The notes under the pieces were generated by a model that did not search any database, had not been told where the DNA came from, and saw only the letters and a list, made by a program, of their open reading frames with translations. A stretch of 64,000 nucleotides of DNA from Zhengitettix transpicula (taxonomy: Eukaryota > Arthropoda > Insecta > Orthoptera > Tetrigidae). Below are positions 10,201 to 23,040 of the stretch, in pieces. The position numbers and the translations under genes are program-made. Within the stretch, counting starts at the first letter, position 1. The number at the start of each line of letters is the position of its first letter. Location: the NCBI GenBank assembly GCA_037074705.1, contig JAYJMR010000058.1, positions 95,985 through 159,984 on the forward strand. The letters run 5' to 3'.

Positions 10201-12453
10201 ATTTATTATGAAATAAGACTTTGTTATTTGAAGATTCTTGGTTGGTGAAATTCCAAACTTGTCGTCGAAACGTCGAAATATTTTGATATATTAATTAATA
10301 TTAATAGATTAAGATTTTAGAAGTGCTGGTTTGAGTAATTTTTATAAAGAACGAGTCATTTATTATGAAATAAGACTTTGTTATTTGAAGATTCTTGGTT
10401 GGTGAAATTCCAAACTTGTCGTCGAAACGTCGAAATATTACGATATATTAATTAATATTAATGGATTAAGATTTAAGAAGTGCAGGTTTGAGTAATTTTT
10501 ATAAAGAACTAGTCATTTATTATGAAATAAGACTTTGTTATTTGAAGATTCTTGGTTGGTGAAATTCCAAACTTGTCGTCGAAACGTCGATATATTTTGA
10601 TATATTAATTAATATTAATAGATTAAGATTTTAGAATTGCTGGTTTGAGTAATTTTTATAAAGAACGAGTCATTTATTATAATATAAGACTTTGTTATTT
10701 GAAGATTCTTGGTTGGTGAAATTCCAAACTTGTCGTCGAAACGTCGAAATATTACGATATATTAATTAATATTAATGGATTAAGATTTTAGAAGTGCTGG
10801 TTTGAGTAATTTTTATAAAGAACGAGTCATTTATTATGAAATAAGACTTTGTTATTTGAAGATTCTTGGTTGGTGAAATTCCAAACTTGTCGTCGAAACG
10901 TCGAAATATTTTGATATATTAATTAATATTAATAGATTAAGATTTTAGAAGTGCTGGTTTGAGTAATTTTTATAAAGAACGAGTCATTTATTATAAAATA
11001 AGACATTGTTATTTGAAGATTCTTGGTTGGTGAAATTCCAAACTTGTCGTCGAAACGTCGAAATATTACGACATATTAATTAATATTAATAGATTAAGAT
11101 TTTAGAAGTGCTGCTTTGAGTAATTTTTATAAAGAACGAGTCATTTATTATGAAATAAGACTTTGTTAATTGAAGATTCTTGGTTGGTGAAATTCCAAAC
11201 TTGTCGTCGAAACGTCGAAATATTACGATATATTAATTAATATTAATAGATTAAGATTTTAGAAGTGCAGGTTTGAGTAATTTTTATAAAGAACGAATCA
11301 TTTATTATGAAATAAGACTTTGTTATTTGAAGATTCTTGGTTGGTGAAATTCCAAACATGTCGTCGAAACGTCGAAATATTACGATATATTAATTAATAT
11401 TTATAGATTAAGATTTTAGAAGTGCAGGTTTGACTAATTTTTAAAAAGAATGGGTCATTTATTATGAAATAAGACTTTGTTATTTGAAGATTCTTGGTTG
11501 GTGAAATTCCAAACTTGTCGTCGAAACGTCGAAATATTTTGATATATTAATTAATATTAATAGATTAAGATTTTAGAAGTGCTGGTTTGAGTAATTTTTA
11601 TAAAGAACGAGTCATTTATTATGAAATAAGACTTTGTTATTTGAAGATTCTTGGTTGGTGAAATTCCAAACTTGTCGTCGAAACGTCGAAATATTACGAT
11701 ATATTAATTAATATTAATGGATTAAGATTTAAGAAGTGCAGGTTTGAGTAATTTTTATAAAGAACTAGTCATTTATTATGAAATAAGACTTTGTTATTTG
11801 AAGATTCTTGGTTGGTGAAATTCCAAACTTGTCGTCGAAACGTCGAAATATTTTGATATATTAATTAATATTAATAGATTAAGATTTTAGAATTGCTGGT
11901 TTGAGTAATTTTTATAAAGAACGAGTCATTTATTATAAAATAAGACTTTGTTATTTGAAGATTCTTGGTTGGTGAAATTCCAAACTTGTCGTCGAAACGT
12001 CGAAATATTACGATATATTAATTAATATTAATGGATTAAGATTTTAGAAGTGCTGGTTTGAGTAATTTTTATAAAGAACGAGTCATTTATTATGAAATAA
12101 GACTTTGTTATTTGAAGATTCTTGGTTGGTGAAATTCCAAACTTGTCGTCGAAACGTCGAAATATTTTGATATATTAATAAATATTAATAGATTAAGATT
12201 TTAGAAGTGCTGGTTTGAGTAATTTTTATAAAGAACGAGTCATTTATTATAAAATAAGACATTGTTATTTGAAGATTCTTGGTTGGTGAAATTCCAAACT
12301 TGTCGTCGAAACGTCGAAATATTACGACATATTAATTAATATTAATAGATTAAGATTTTAGAAGTGCTGGTTTGAGTAATTTTTATAAAGAACGAGTCAT
12401 TTATTATGAAATAAGACTTTGTTATTTGAAGATTCTTGGTTGGTGAAATTCCA
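7273..12453. repeat. 33-monomer higher-order block, copy 1 (5,181 bp)
   Basis: The block begins near the rare ACTAGTCG variant (7,274) followed by triplet TTG and GTTCTGG (7,339). The same trio is found at 12,455-12,525, exactly 5,181 bases (33 x 157) later. The true left breakpoint lies between about 7,190 and 7,273. Later markers of this copy, such as GTTTGCGTAA (8,131), TTCTTTGTTGG (8,351), CGTTGAAATATTATG (8,701), GAGTAGTTTTT (9,234) and CTGCTTTGAG (11,111), reappear in copy 2. Confidence 0.85.
9980..12453. repeat. Nested 8-monomer unit repeated twice (1,256 bp each)
   Basis: Marker pairs lie exactly 1,256 bases apart. They are ACGAATC (10,037 and 11,293), AAAAAGAA[C/T]GGGTC (10,194 and 11,450), GAACTAGTC (10,506 and 11,762), GAATTGCTGG (10,634 and 11,890), AGACATTG (11,002 and 12,258) and ACGACATATT near 11,068 and 12,324. 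The pair is carried over into copy 2 of the larger block at about 14,531-17,000. Confidence 0.85.
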
Positions 12454-15400
12454 AACTAGTCGTCGAAACGTCGAAATATTTTGATATATTAATTAATATT
12501 AATAGATTAAGATTTTAGAAGTTCTGGTTTGAGTAATTTTTATAAAGAACGAGTCATTTATTATGAAATAAGACTTTGTTATTTGAAGATTCTTGGTTGG
12601 TGAAATTCCAAACTTGTCGTCGAAACGTCGAAATATTATGATATATTAATTAATATTAATAGATTAAGATTTTAGAAGTGCTGGTTTGCGTAATTTTTAT
12701 AAAGAACGAGTCATTTATTATGAAATAAGACTTTGTTATTTGAAGATTCTTGGTTGGTGAAATTCCAAACTTGTCGTCGAAACGTCGAAATATTACGATA
12801 TATTAATTAATATTAATAGATTAAGATTTTAGAAGTGCTGGTTTGAGTAATTTTTATAAAGAACGAGTCATTTATTATGAAATAAGACTTTGTTATTTGA
12901 AGATTCTTTGTTGGTGAAATTCCAAACTTGTCGTCGAAACGTCGAAATATTTTGATATATTAATTAATATTAATAGATTAAGATTTTAGAAGTGCTGGTT
13001 TGAGTAATTTTTATAAAGAACGAGTCATTTATTATGAAATAAGACTTTGTTATTTGAAGATTCTTGGTTGGTGAAATTCCAAACTTGTCGTCGAAACGTC
13101 GAAATATTATGATATATTAATAAATATTAATAGATTAAGATTTTAGAAGTGCAGGTTTGAGTAATTTTTATAAAGAACGAATCATTTATTATGAAATAAG
13201 ACTTTGTTATTTGAAGATTCTTGGTTGGTGAAATTCCAAACTTGTCGTCGAAACGTTGAAATATTATGATATAATAATTAGTATTAATAGATTAAAATTT
13301 TAGAAGTGCTGGTTTGAGTAATTTTTATAAAGAACGAGTCATTTATTATGAAATAAGACTTTGTTATTTTAAGATTCTTGGTTGGTGAAATTCCAAACTT
13401 GTCGAAACGTCGAAATATTGGGATATATTAATTAATATTAATAGATTAAAATCTTAAAAGTGCAGGTTTGACTAATTTTTATAAAGAACGAGTCATTTAT
13501 TATGAAATAAGACTTTGTTATTTGAAGATTCTTGGTTGGTGAAATTCCAAACTTGTCGTCGAAACGTCGAAATATTACGATATATTAAATAATATTAATG
13601 GATTAAGATTTTAGAAGTGCAGGTTTGAGTAATTTTTATAAAGAACGAGTCATTTATTATGAAATAAGACTTTGTTATTTGAAGATTCTTGGTTGGTGAA
13701 ATTCCAAACTTGTCGTCGAAACGTCGAAATATTACGATATATTAATTAATATTAATGGATTAAGATTTTAGAAGTGCAGGTTTGAGTAGTTTTTTATAAA
13801 GAACGAGTCATTTATTATGAAATAAGACTTTGTTATTTGAAGATTCTTGGTTGGTGAAATTCCAAACTTGTCGTCGAAACGTCGAAATATTACGATATAT
13901 TAATTAATATTAATGGAATAAGATTTTAGAAGTGCAGGTTTGAGTAATTTTTATAAAGAACGAGTCATTTATTATGAAATAAGACTTTGTTATTTGAAGA
14001 TTCTTGGTTGGTGAAATTCCAAACTTGTCGTCGAAACGTCGAAATATTGGGATATATTAATTAATATTAATAGATTAAGATTTTAGAAGTGCAGGTTTGA
14101 GTAATTTTTATAAAGAACGAGTCATTTATTATGAAATAAGACTTTGTTATTTGAAGATTCTTGGTTGGTGAAATTCCAAACTTGTCGTCGAAACGTCGAA
14201 ATATTACGATATATTAATTAATATTAATGGATTAAGATTTTAGAAGTGCTGGTTTGAGTAATTTTTATAAAGAACGAGTCATTTATTATGAAATAAGACT
14301 TTGTTATTTGAAGATTCTTGGTTGGTGAAATTCCAAACTTGTCGTCGAAACGTCGAAATATTACGATATATTAATTAATATTAATGGATTAAGATTTTAG
14401 AAGTGCAGGTTTGAGTAATTTTTATAAAGAACGAGTCATTTATTATGAAATAAGACTTTGTTATTTGAAGATTCTTGGTTGGTGAAATTCCAAACTTGTC
14501 GTCGAAACGTCAAAATATTACGATATATTAATTAATATTAATAGATTAAGATTTTAGAAGTGCAGGTTTGAGTAATTTTTATAAAGAACGAATCATTTAT
14601 TATGAAATAAGACTTTGTTATTTGAAGATTCTTGGTTGGTGAAATTCCAAACTTGTCGTCGAAACGTCGAAATATTACGATATATTAATTAATATTAATA
14701 GATTAAGATTTTAGAAGTGCAGGTTTGACTAATTTTTAAAAAGAACGGGTCATTTATTATGAAATAAGACTTTGTTATTTGAAGATTCTTGGTTGGTGAA
14801 ATTCCAAACTTGTCGTCGAAACGTCGAAATATTTTGATATATTAATTAATATTAATAGATTAAGATTTTAGAAGTGCTGGTTTGAGTAATTTTTATAAAG
14901 AACGAGTCATTTATTATGAAATAAGACTTTGTTATTTGAAGATTCTTGGTTGGTGAAATTCCAAACTTGTCGTCGAAACGTCGAAATATTACGATATATT
15001 AATTAATATTAATGGATTAAGATTTAAGAAGTGCAGGTTTGAGTAATTTTTATAAAGAACTAGTCATTTATTATGAAATAAGACTTTGTTATTTGAAGAT
15101 TCTTGGTTGGTGAAATTCCAAACTTGTCGTCGAAACGTCGATATATTTTGATATATTAATTAATATTAATAGATTAAGATTTTAGAATTGCTGGTTTGAG
15201 TAATTTTTATAAAGAACGAGTCATTTATTATAATATAAGACTTTGTTATTTGAAGATTCTTGGTTGGTGAAATTCCAAACTTGTCGTCGAAACGTCGAAA
15301 TATTACGATATATTAATTAATATTAATGGATTAAGATTTTAGAAGTGCTGGTTTGAGTAATTTTTATAAAGAACGAGTCATTTATTATGAAATAAGACTT

Positions 15401-17005
15401 TGTTATTTGAAGATTCTTGGTTGGTGAAATTCCAAACTTGTCGTCGAAACGTCGAAATATTTTGATATATTAATTAATATTAATAGATTAAGATTTTAGA
15501 AGTGCTGGTTTGAGTAATTTTTATAAAGAACGAGTCATTTATTATAAAATAAGACATTGTTATTTGAAGATTCTTGGTTGGTGAAATTCCAAACTTGTCG
15601 TCGAAACGTCGAAATATTACGACATATTAATTAATATTAATAGATTAAGATTTTAGAAGTGCTGCTTTGAGTAATTTTTATAAAGAACGAGTCATTTATT
15701 ATGAAATAAGACTTTGTTAATTGAAGATTCTTGGTTGGTGAAATTCCAAACTTGTCGTCGAAACGTCGAAATATTACGATATATTAATTAATATTAATAG
15801 ATTAAGATTTTAGAAGTGCAGGTTTGAGTAATTTTTATAAAGAACGAATCATTTATTATGAAATAAGACTTTGTTATTTGAAGATTCTTGGTTGGTGAAA
15901 TTCCAAACATGTCGTCGAAACGTCGAAATATTACGATATATTAATTAATATTAATAGATTAAGATTTTAGAAGTGCAGGTTTGACTAATTTTTAAAAAGA
16001 ATGGGTCATTTATTATGAAATAAGACTTTGTTATTTGAAGATTCTTGGTTGGTGAAATTCCAAACTTGTCGTCGAAACGTCGAAATATTTTGATATATTA
16101 ATTAATATTAATAGATTAAGATTTTAGAAGTGCTGGTTTGAGTAATTTTTATAAAGAACGAGTCATTTATTATGAAATAAGACTTTGTTATTTGAAGATT
16201 CTTGGTTGGTGAAATTCCAAACTTGTCGTCGAAACGTCGAAATATTACGATATATTAATTAATATTAATGGATTAAGATTTAAGAAGTGCAGGTTTGAGT
16301 AATTTTTATAAAGAACTAGTCATTTATTATGAAATAAGACTTTGTTATTTGAAGATTCTTGGTTGGTGAAATTCCAAACTTGTCGTCGAAACGTCGAAAT
16401 ATTTTGATATATTAATTAATATTAATAGATTAAGATTTTAGAATTGCTGGTTTGAGTAATTTTTATAAAGAACGAGTCATTTATTATAAAATAAGACTTT
16501 GTTATTTGAAGATTCTTGGTTGGTGAAATTCCAAACTTGTCGTCGAAACGTCGAAATATTACGATATATTAATTAATATTAATGGATTAAGATTTTAGAA
16601 GTGCTGGTTTGAGTAATTTTTATAAAGAACGAGTCATTTATTATGAAATAAGACTTTGTTATTTGAAGATTCTTGGTTGGTGAAATTCCAAACTTGTCGT
16701 CGAAACGTCGAAATATTTTGATATATTAATAAATATTAATAGATTAAGATTTTAGAAGTGCTGGTTGAGTAATTTTTATAAAGAACGAGTCATTTATTAT
16801 AAAATAAGACATTGTTATTTGAAGATTCTTGGTTGGTGAAATTCCAAACTTGTCGTCGAAACGTCGAAATATTACGACATATTAATTAATATTAATAGAT
16901 TAAGATTTTAGAAGTGCTGGTTTGAGTAATTTTTATAAAGAACGAGTCATTTATTATGAAATAAGACTTTGTTATTTGAAGATTCTTGGTTGGTGAAATT
17001 CCAAA
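12454..17005. repeat. 33-monomer higher-order block, copy 2, lacking 4 monomers
   Basis: The first part aligns to copy 1 at offset 5,181. From about 12,640 the offset becomes 4,553 (29 x 157), shown by GTTTGCGTAA (12,684), TTCTTTGTTGG (12,904) and CGTTGAAA (13,254). So 628 bp, exactly four monomers, are missing relative to copy 1, or were gained in copy 1. Small indels then move the offset to 4,550 (3 bases lost near 13,404) and 4,551 (1 base gained near 13,790). Matching stops between about 16,927 and 17,007, where a copy of this length should end. Confidence 0.85.
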
Positions 17006-20000
17006 CTTGTCGTCGAAACGTCGAAATATTATGATATATTAATTAATATTAATAGATTAAGATTTTAGAAGTGCAGGTTTGAGTAATTTTTATAAAGAAC
17101 GAATCATTTATTATGAAATAAGACTTTGTTATTTGAAGATTCTTGGTTGGTGAAATTCCAAACTTGTCGTCGAAACGTCGAAATATTATGATATATTAAT
17201 AAGTATTAATAGATTAAGATTTTAGAAGTGCTGGTTTGAGTAATTTTTATAAAGAACGAGTCATTTATTTTGAAATAAGACTTTGTTATTTAAAGATACT
17301 TGGTTGGTGAAATTCCAAACTTGTCGTCGAAACGTCGAAATATTGGGATATATAATTAATATTAATAGATTAAGATTTTAAAAGTGCAGGTTTGACTAAT
17401 TTTTATAAAGAACGAGTCATTTATTATGAAATAAGACTTTGTTATTTGAAGATTTTTGGTTGGTGAAATTCCAAACTTGTCGTCGAAACGTCGAAATATT
17501 ACGTAATATTAATTAATATTAATGGATTAAGATTTTAGAAGTGCAGGTTTGAGTAATTTTTATAAAGAACGAGTCATTTATTATGAAATAAGACTTTGTT
17601 ATTTGAAGATTCTTGGTTGGTGAAATTCCAAACTTGTCGTCGAAACGTCGAAATATTACGATATATTAATTAATATTAATGGATTAAGATTTTAGAAGTG
17701 CAGGTTTGAGTAATATTTATAAAGAACGAATCATTTATTATGAAATAAGACTTTGTTATTTGAAGATTCTTGGTAGGTGAAATTACAAACTTGTCGTCGA
17801 AACGTCGAAATATTACGATATATTAATTAATATTAATGGAATAAGATTTTAGAAGTGCAGGTTTGAGTAATTTTTATAAAAAAACAAGTCATTTATTATG
17901 AAATAAGACTTTGTTATTTGAAGATTCTTGGTTGGTGAAATTCCAAACTTGTCGTCGAAACGTCGAAATATTGGGATATATTAATTAATATTAATAGATT
18001 AAGATTTAATAGTGCAGGTTTGAGTAATTTTATAAAGAACGAGTCATTTATTATGAAATAAGTCTTTGTTATTTGAAGATTCTTGGTTGGTGAAATTCCA
18101 AACTTGTCGTCGAAACGTCGAAATATTACGATATATTAATTAATATTAATGGATTAAGATTTTAGAAGTGCAGGTTTGAGTAATTTTTATAAAGAACGAG
18201 TCATTTATTATGAAATAAGACTTTGTTATTTAAAGATTCTTGGTTGGTGAAATTCCAAACTTGTCGTCGAAACGACGAAATATTACGATATATTAATTAA
18301 TATTAATGGATTAAGATTTTAGAAGTGCTGGTTTGAGTAATTTTTATAAAGAACGAGTCATTTATTATGAAATAAGACTTTGTTATTTGAAGATTCTTGG
18401 TTGGTGAAATTCCAAACTTGTCGTCGAAACGTCGAAATATTACGATATATTAATTAATATTAATGGATTAAGATTTATGAAGTGCAGGTTTGAGTAATTT
18501 TTATAAAGAACGAGTCATTTATTATGAAATAAGACATTGTTATTTGAAGATTCTTGGTTGGTGAAATTCCAAACTTGTCGTCGAAACGTCGAAATATTAC
18601 GACATATTAATTAATATTAATAGATTAAGATTTTAGAAGTGCTGGTTTGAGTAATTTTTATAAAGAACGAGTCATTTATTATGAAATAAGACTTTGTTAT
18701 TTGAAGATTCTTGGTTGGTGAAATTCCAAACTTGTCGTCGAAACGTCGAAATATTACGATATATTAATTAATATTAATAGATTAAGATTTTAGAAGTGTA
18801 GGTTTGAGTAATTTTTTATAAAGAACGAATCATTTTATTATGAAATAAGACTTTGTTATTTGAAGATTCTTGGTTGGTGAAATTCCAAACTTGTCGTCGA
18901 AACGTCGAAATATTACGATATATTAATTAATATTAATGATTAAGATTTAAGAAGTGCAGGTTTGAGTAATTTTTATAAAGAACTAGTCATTTATTATGAA
19001 ATAAGACTTTGTTATTTGAAGATTCTTGGTTGGTGAAATTCCAAACTTGTCGTCGAAACGTCGAAATATTTTGATATATTAATTAATATTAATAGATTAA
19101 GATTTTAGAATTGCTGGTTTGAGTAATTTTTATAAAGAACGAGTCATTTATTATAAAATAAGACTTTGTTATTTGAAGATTCTTGGTTGGTGAAATTCCA
19201 ACTTGTCGTCGAAACGTCGAAATATTACGATATATTAATTAATATTAATGGATTAAGATTTTAGAAGTGCTGGTTTGAGTAATTTTTATAAAGAACGAGT
19301 CATTTATTATGAAATAAGACTTTGTTATTTGAAGATTCTTGGTTGGTGAAATTCCAAACTTGTCGTCGAAACGTCGAAATATTTTGATATATTAATTAAT
19401 ATTAATAGATTAAGATTTTAGAAGTGCTGGTTTGAGTAATTTTTATAAAGAACGAGTCATTTATTATAAAATAAGACATTGTTATTTGAAGATTCTTGGT
19501 TGGTGAAATTCAAACTTGTCGTCGAAACGTCGAAATATTACGACATATTAATTAATATTAATAGATTAAGATTTAGAAGTGCTGGTTTGAGTAATTTTTA
19601 TAAAGAACGAGTCATTTATTATGAAATAAGACTTTGTTATTTGAAGATTCTTGGTTGGTGAAATTCCAAACTTGTCGTCGAAACGTCGAAATATTATGAT
19701 ATATTAATTAATATTAATAGATTAAGATTTTAGAAGTGCAGGTTTGAGTAATTTTTATAAAGAACGAATCATTTATTATGAAATAAGACTTTGTTATTTG
19801 AAGATTCTTGGTTGGTGAAATTCCAAACTTGTCGTCGAAACATCGAAATAAGATGATATATTAATAAGTATTAATAGATTAAGATTTTAGAAGTGCTGGT
19901 TTGATTAATTTTTATAAAGAACGAGTCATTTATTTTGAAATAAGACTTTGTTATTTGAAGATACTTGGTTGGTGAAATTCCAACTTGTCGTCGAAACGTC

Positions 20001-21312
20001 GAAATATTGGGATATATTAATTAATATTAATAGATTAGAATTTTAAAAGTGAAGGTTTGACTAATTTTTATAAGAACGAGTCATTTATTATGAAATAAGA
20101 CTTTGTTATTTGAAGATTCTTGGTTGGTGAAATTCCAAACTTGTCGTCGAAACGTCGAAATATTACGTAATATTAATTAATATTAATGGATTAGATTTTA
20201 GAAGTGCAGGTTTGAGTAATTTTTATAAAGAACGAGTCATTTATTATGAAATAAGACTTTGTTATTTGAAGATTCTTGGTTGGTGAAATTCCAAACTTGT
20301 CGTCGAAACGTCGAAATATTACGATATATTAATTAATATTAATGGATTAAGATTTTAGAAGTGCAGGTTTGAGTAATATTTATAAAGAACGAATCATTTA
20401 TTATGAAATAAGACTTTGTTATTTGAAGATTCTTGGTAGGTGAAATTACAAACTTGTCGTCGAAACGTCGAAATATTACGATATATTAATTAATATTAAT
20501 GGAATAAGATTTTAGAAGTGCAGGTTTGAGTAATTTTTATAAAAAAACGAGTCATTTATTATGAAATAAGACTTTGTTATTTGAAGATTCTTGGTTGGTG
20601 AAATTCCAAACTTGTCGTCGAAACGTCGAAATATTGGGATATATTAATTAATATTAATAGATTAAGATTTTAGAAGTGCAGGTTTGAGTACTTTTTATAA
20701 AGAACGAGTCATTTATTATGAAATAAGTCTTTGTTATTTGAAGATTCTTGGTTGGTGAAATTCCAAACTTGTCGTCGAAACGTCGAAATATTACGATATA
20801 TTAATTAATATTAATGGATTAAGATTTTAGAAGTGCAGGTTTGAGTAATTTTTATAAAGAACGAGTCATTTATTATGAAATAAGACTTTGTTATTTGAAG
20901 ATTCTTGGTTGGTGAAATTCCAAACTTGTCGTCGAAACGTCGAAATATTACGATATATTAATTAATATTAATGGATTAAGATTTTAGAAGTGCTGGTTTG
21001 AGTAATTTTTATAAAGAACGAGTCATTTATTATGAAATAAGACTTTGTTATTTGAAGATTCTTGGTTGGTGAAATTCCAAACTTGTCGTCGAAACGTCGA
21101 AATATTACGATATATTAATTAATATTAATGGATTAAGATTTTAGAAGTGCAGGTTTGAGTAATTTTTATAAAGAACGAGTCATTTATTATGAAATAAGAC
21201 TTTGTTATTTGAAGATTCTTGGTTGGTGAAGTTCCAAACTTGTCGTCGAAACGTCGAAATATTACGATATATTAATTAATATTAATGGAATAAGATTTTA
21301 GAAGTGCAGGTT

Positions 21313-23040
21313 TGAGTAATTTTTATAAAAAAACGAGTCATTTATTATGAAATAAGACTTTGTTATTTGAAGATTCTTGGTTGGTGAAATTCCAAACTTG
21401 TCGTCGAAACGTCGAAATATTGGGATATATTAATTAATATTAATAGATTAAGATTTTAATAGTGCAGGTTTGAGTAATTTTTATAAAGAACGAGTCATTT
21501 ATTATGAAATAAGTCTTTGTTATTTGAAGATTCTTGGTTGGTGAAATTCCAAACTTGTCGTCGAAACGTCGAAATATTACGATATATTAATTAATATTAA
21601 TGGATTAAGATTTTAGAAGTGCAGGTTTGAGTAATTTTTATAAAGAACGAGTCATTTATTATGAAATAAGACTTTGTTATTTAAAGATTCTTGGTTGGTG
21701 AAATTCCAAACTTGTCGTCGAAACGTCGAAATATTACGATATATTAATTAATATTAATGGATTAAGATTTTAGAAGTGCTGGTTTGAGTAATTTTTATAA
21801 AGAACGAGTCATTTATTATGAAATAAGACTTTGTTATTTGAAGATTCTTGGTTGGTGAAATTCCAAACTTGTCGTCGAAACGTCGAAATATTACGATATA
21901 TTAATTAATATTAATGGATTAAGATTTTAGAAGTGCAGGTTTGAGTAATTTTTATAAAGAACGAGTCATTTATTATGAAATAAGACTTTGTTATTTGAAG
22001 ATTCTTGGTTGGTGAAATTCCAAACTTGTCGTCGAAACGTCGAAATATTTTGATATATTAATTAATATTAATAGATTAAGATTTTAGAAGTGCTGGTTTG
22101 AGTAATTTTTATAAAGAACGAGTCATTTATTATGAAATAAGACTTTGTTATTTGAAGATTCTTGGTTGGTGAAATTCCAAACTTGTCGTCGAAACGTCGA
22201 AATATTACGATATATTAATTAATATTAATGGATTAAGATTTAAGAAGTGCAGGTTTGAGTAATTTTTATAAAGAACTAGTCATTTATTATGAAATAAGAC
22301 TTTGTTATTTGAAGATTCTTGGTTGGTGAAATTCCAAACTTGTCGTCGAAACGTCGAAATATTTTGATATATTAATTAATATTAATAGATTAAGATTTTA
22401 GAATTGCTGGTTTGAGTAATTTTTATAAAGAACGAGTCATTTATTATAAAATAAGACTTTGTTATTTGAAGATTCTTGGTTGGTGAAATTCCAAACTTGT
22501 CGTCGAAACGTCGAAATATTACGATATATTAATTAATATTAATGGATTAAGATTTTAGAAGTGCTGGTTTGAGTAATTTTTATAAAGAACGAGTCATTTA
22601 TTATGAAATAAGGCTTTGTTATTTGAAGATTCTTGGTTGGTGAAATTCCAAACTTGTCGTCGAAACGTCGAAATATTTTGATATATTAATTAATATTAAT
22701 AGATTAAGATTTTAGAAGTGCTGGTTTGAGTAATTTTTATAAAGAACGAGTCATTTATTATAAAATAAGACATTGTTATTTGAAGATTCTTGGTTGGTGA
22801 AATTCCAAACTTGTTCTCGAAACGTCGAAATATTACGACATATTAATTAATATTAATAGATTAAGATTTTAGAAGTGCTGGTTTGAGTAATTTTTATAAA
22901 GAACGAGTCATTTATTATGAAATAAGACTTTGTTATTTGAAGATTCTTGGTTGGTGAAATTCCAAACTTGTCGTCGAAACGTCGAAATATTATGATATAT
23001 TAATTAATATTAGTAGATTAAGATTTTAGAAGTGCAGGTT
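21313..23040. repeat. 11-monomer tandem unit, copy 1 (1,728 bp)
   Basis: Markers are TATAAAAAAACGAG (21,323), TAATAGTGCAGG (21,457), TTAAAGATT (21,681), GAACTAGTC (22,273), AAGGCTTTG (22,610) and GTTCTCGAAAC (22,813). All recur exactly 1,728 bases on (11 x 157 + 1). The extra base comes from the AAAAAAAC insertion carried in each copy. Confidence 0.88.
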
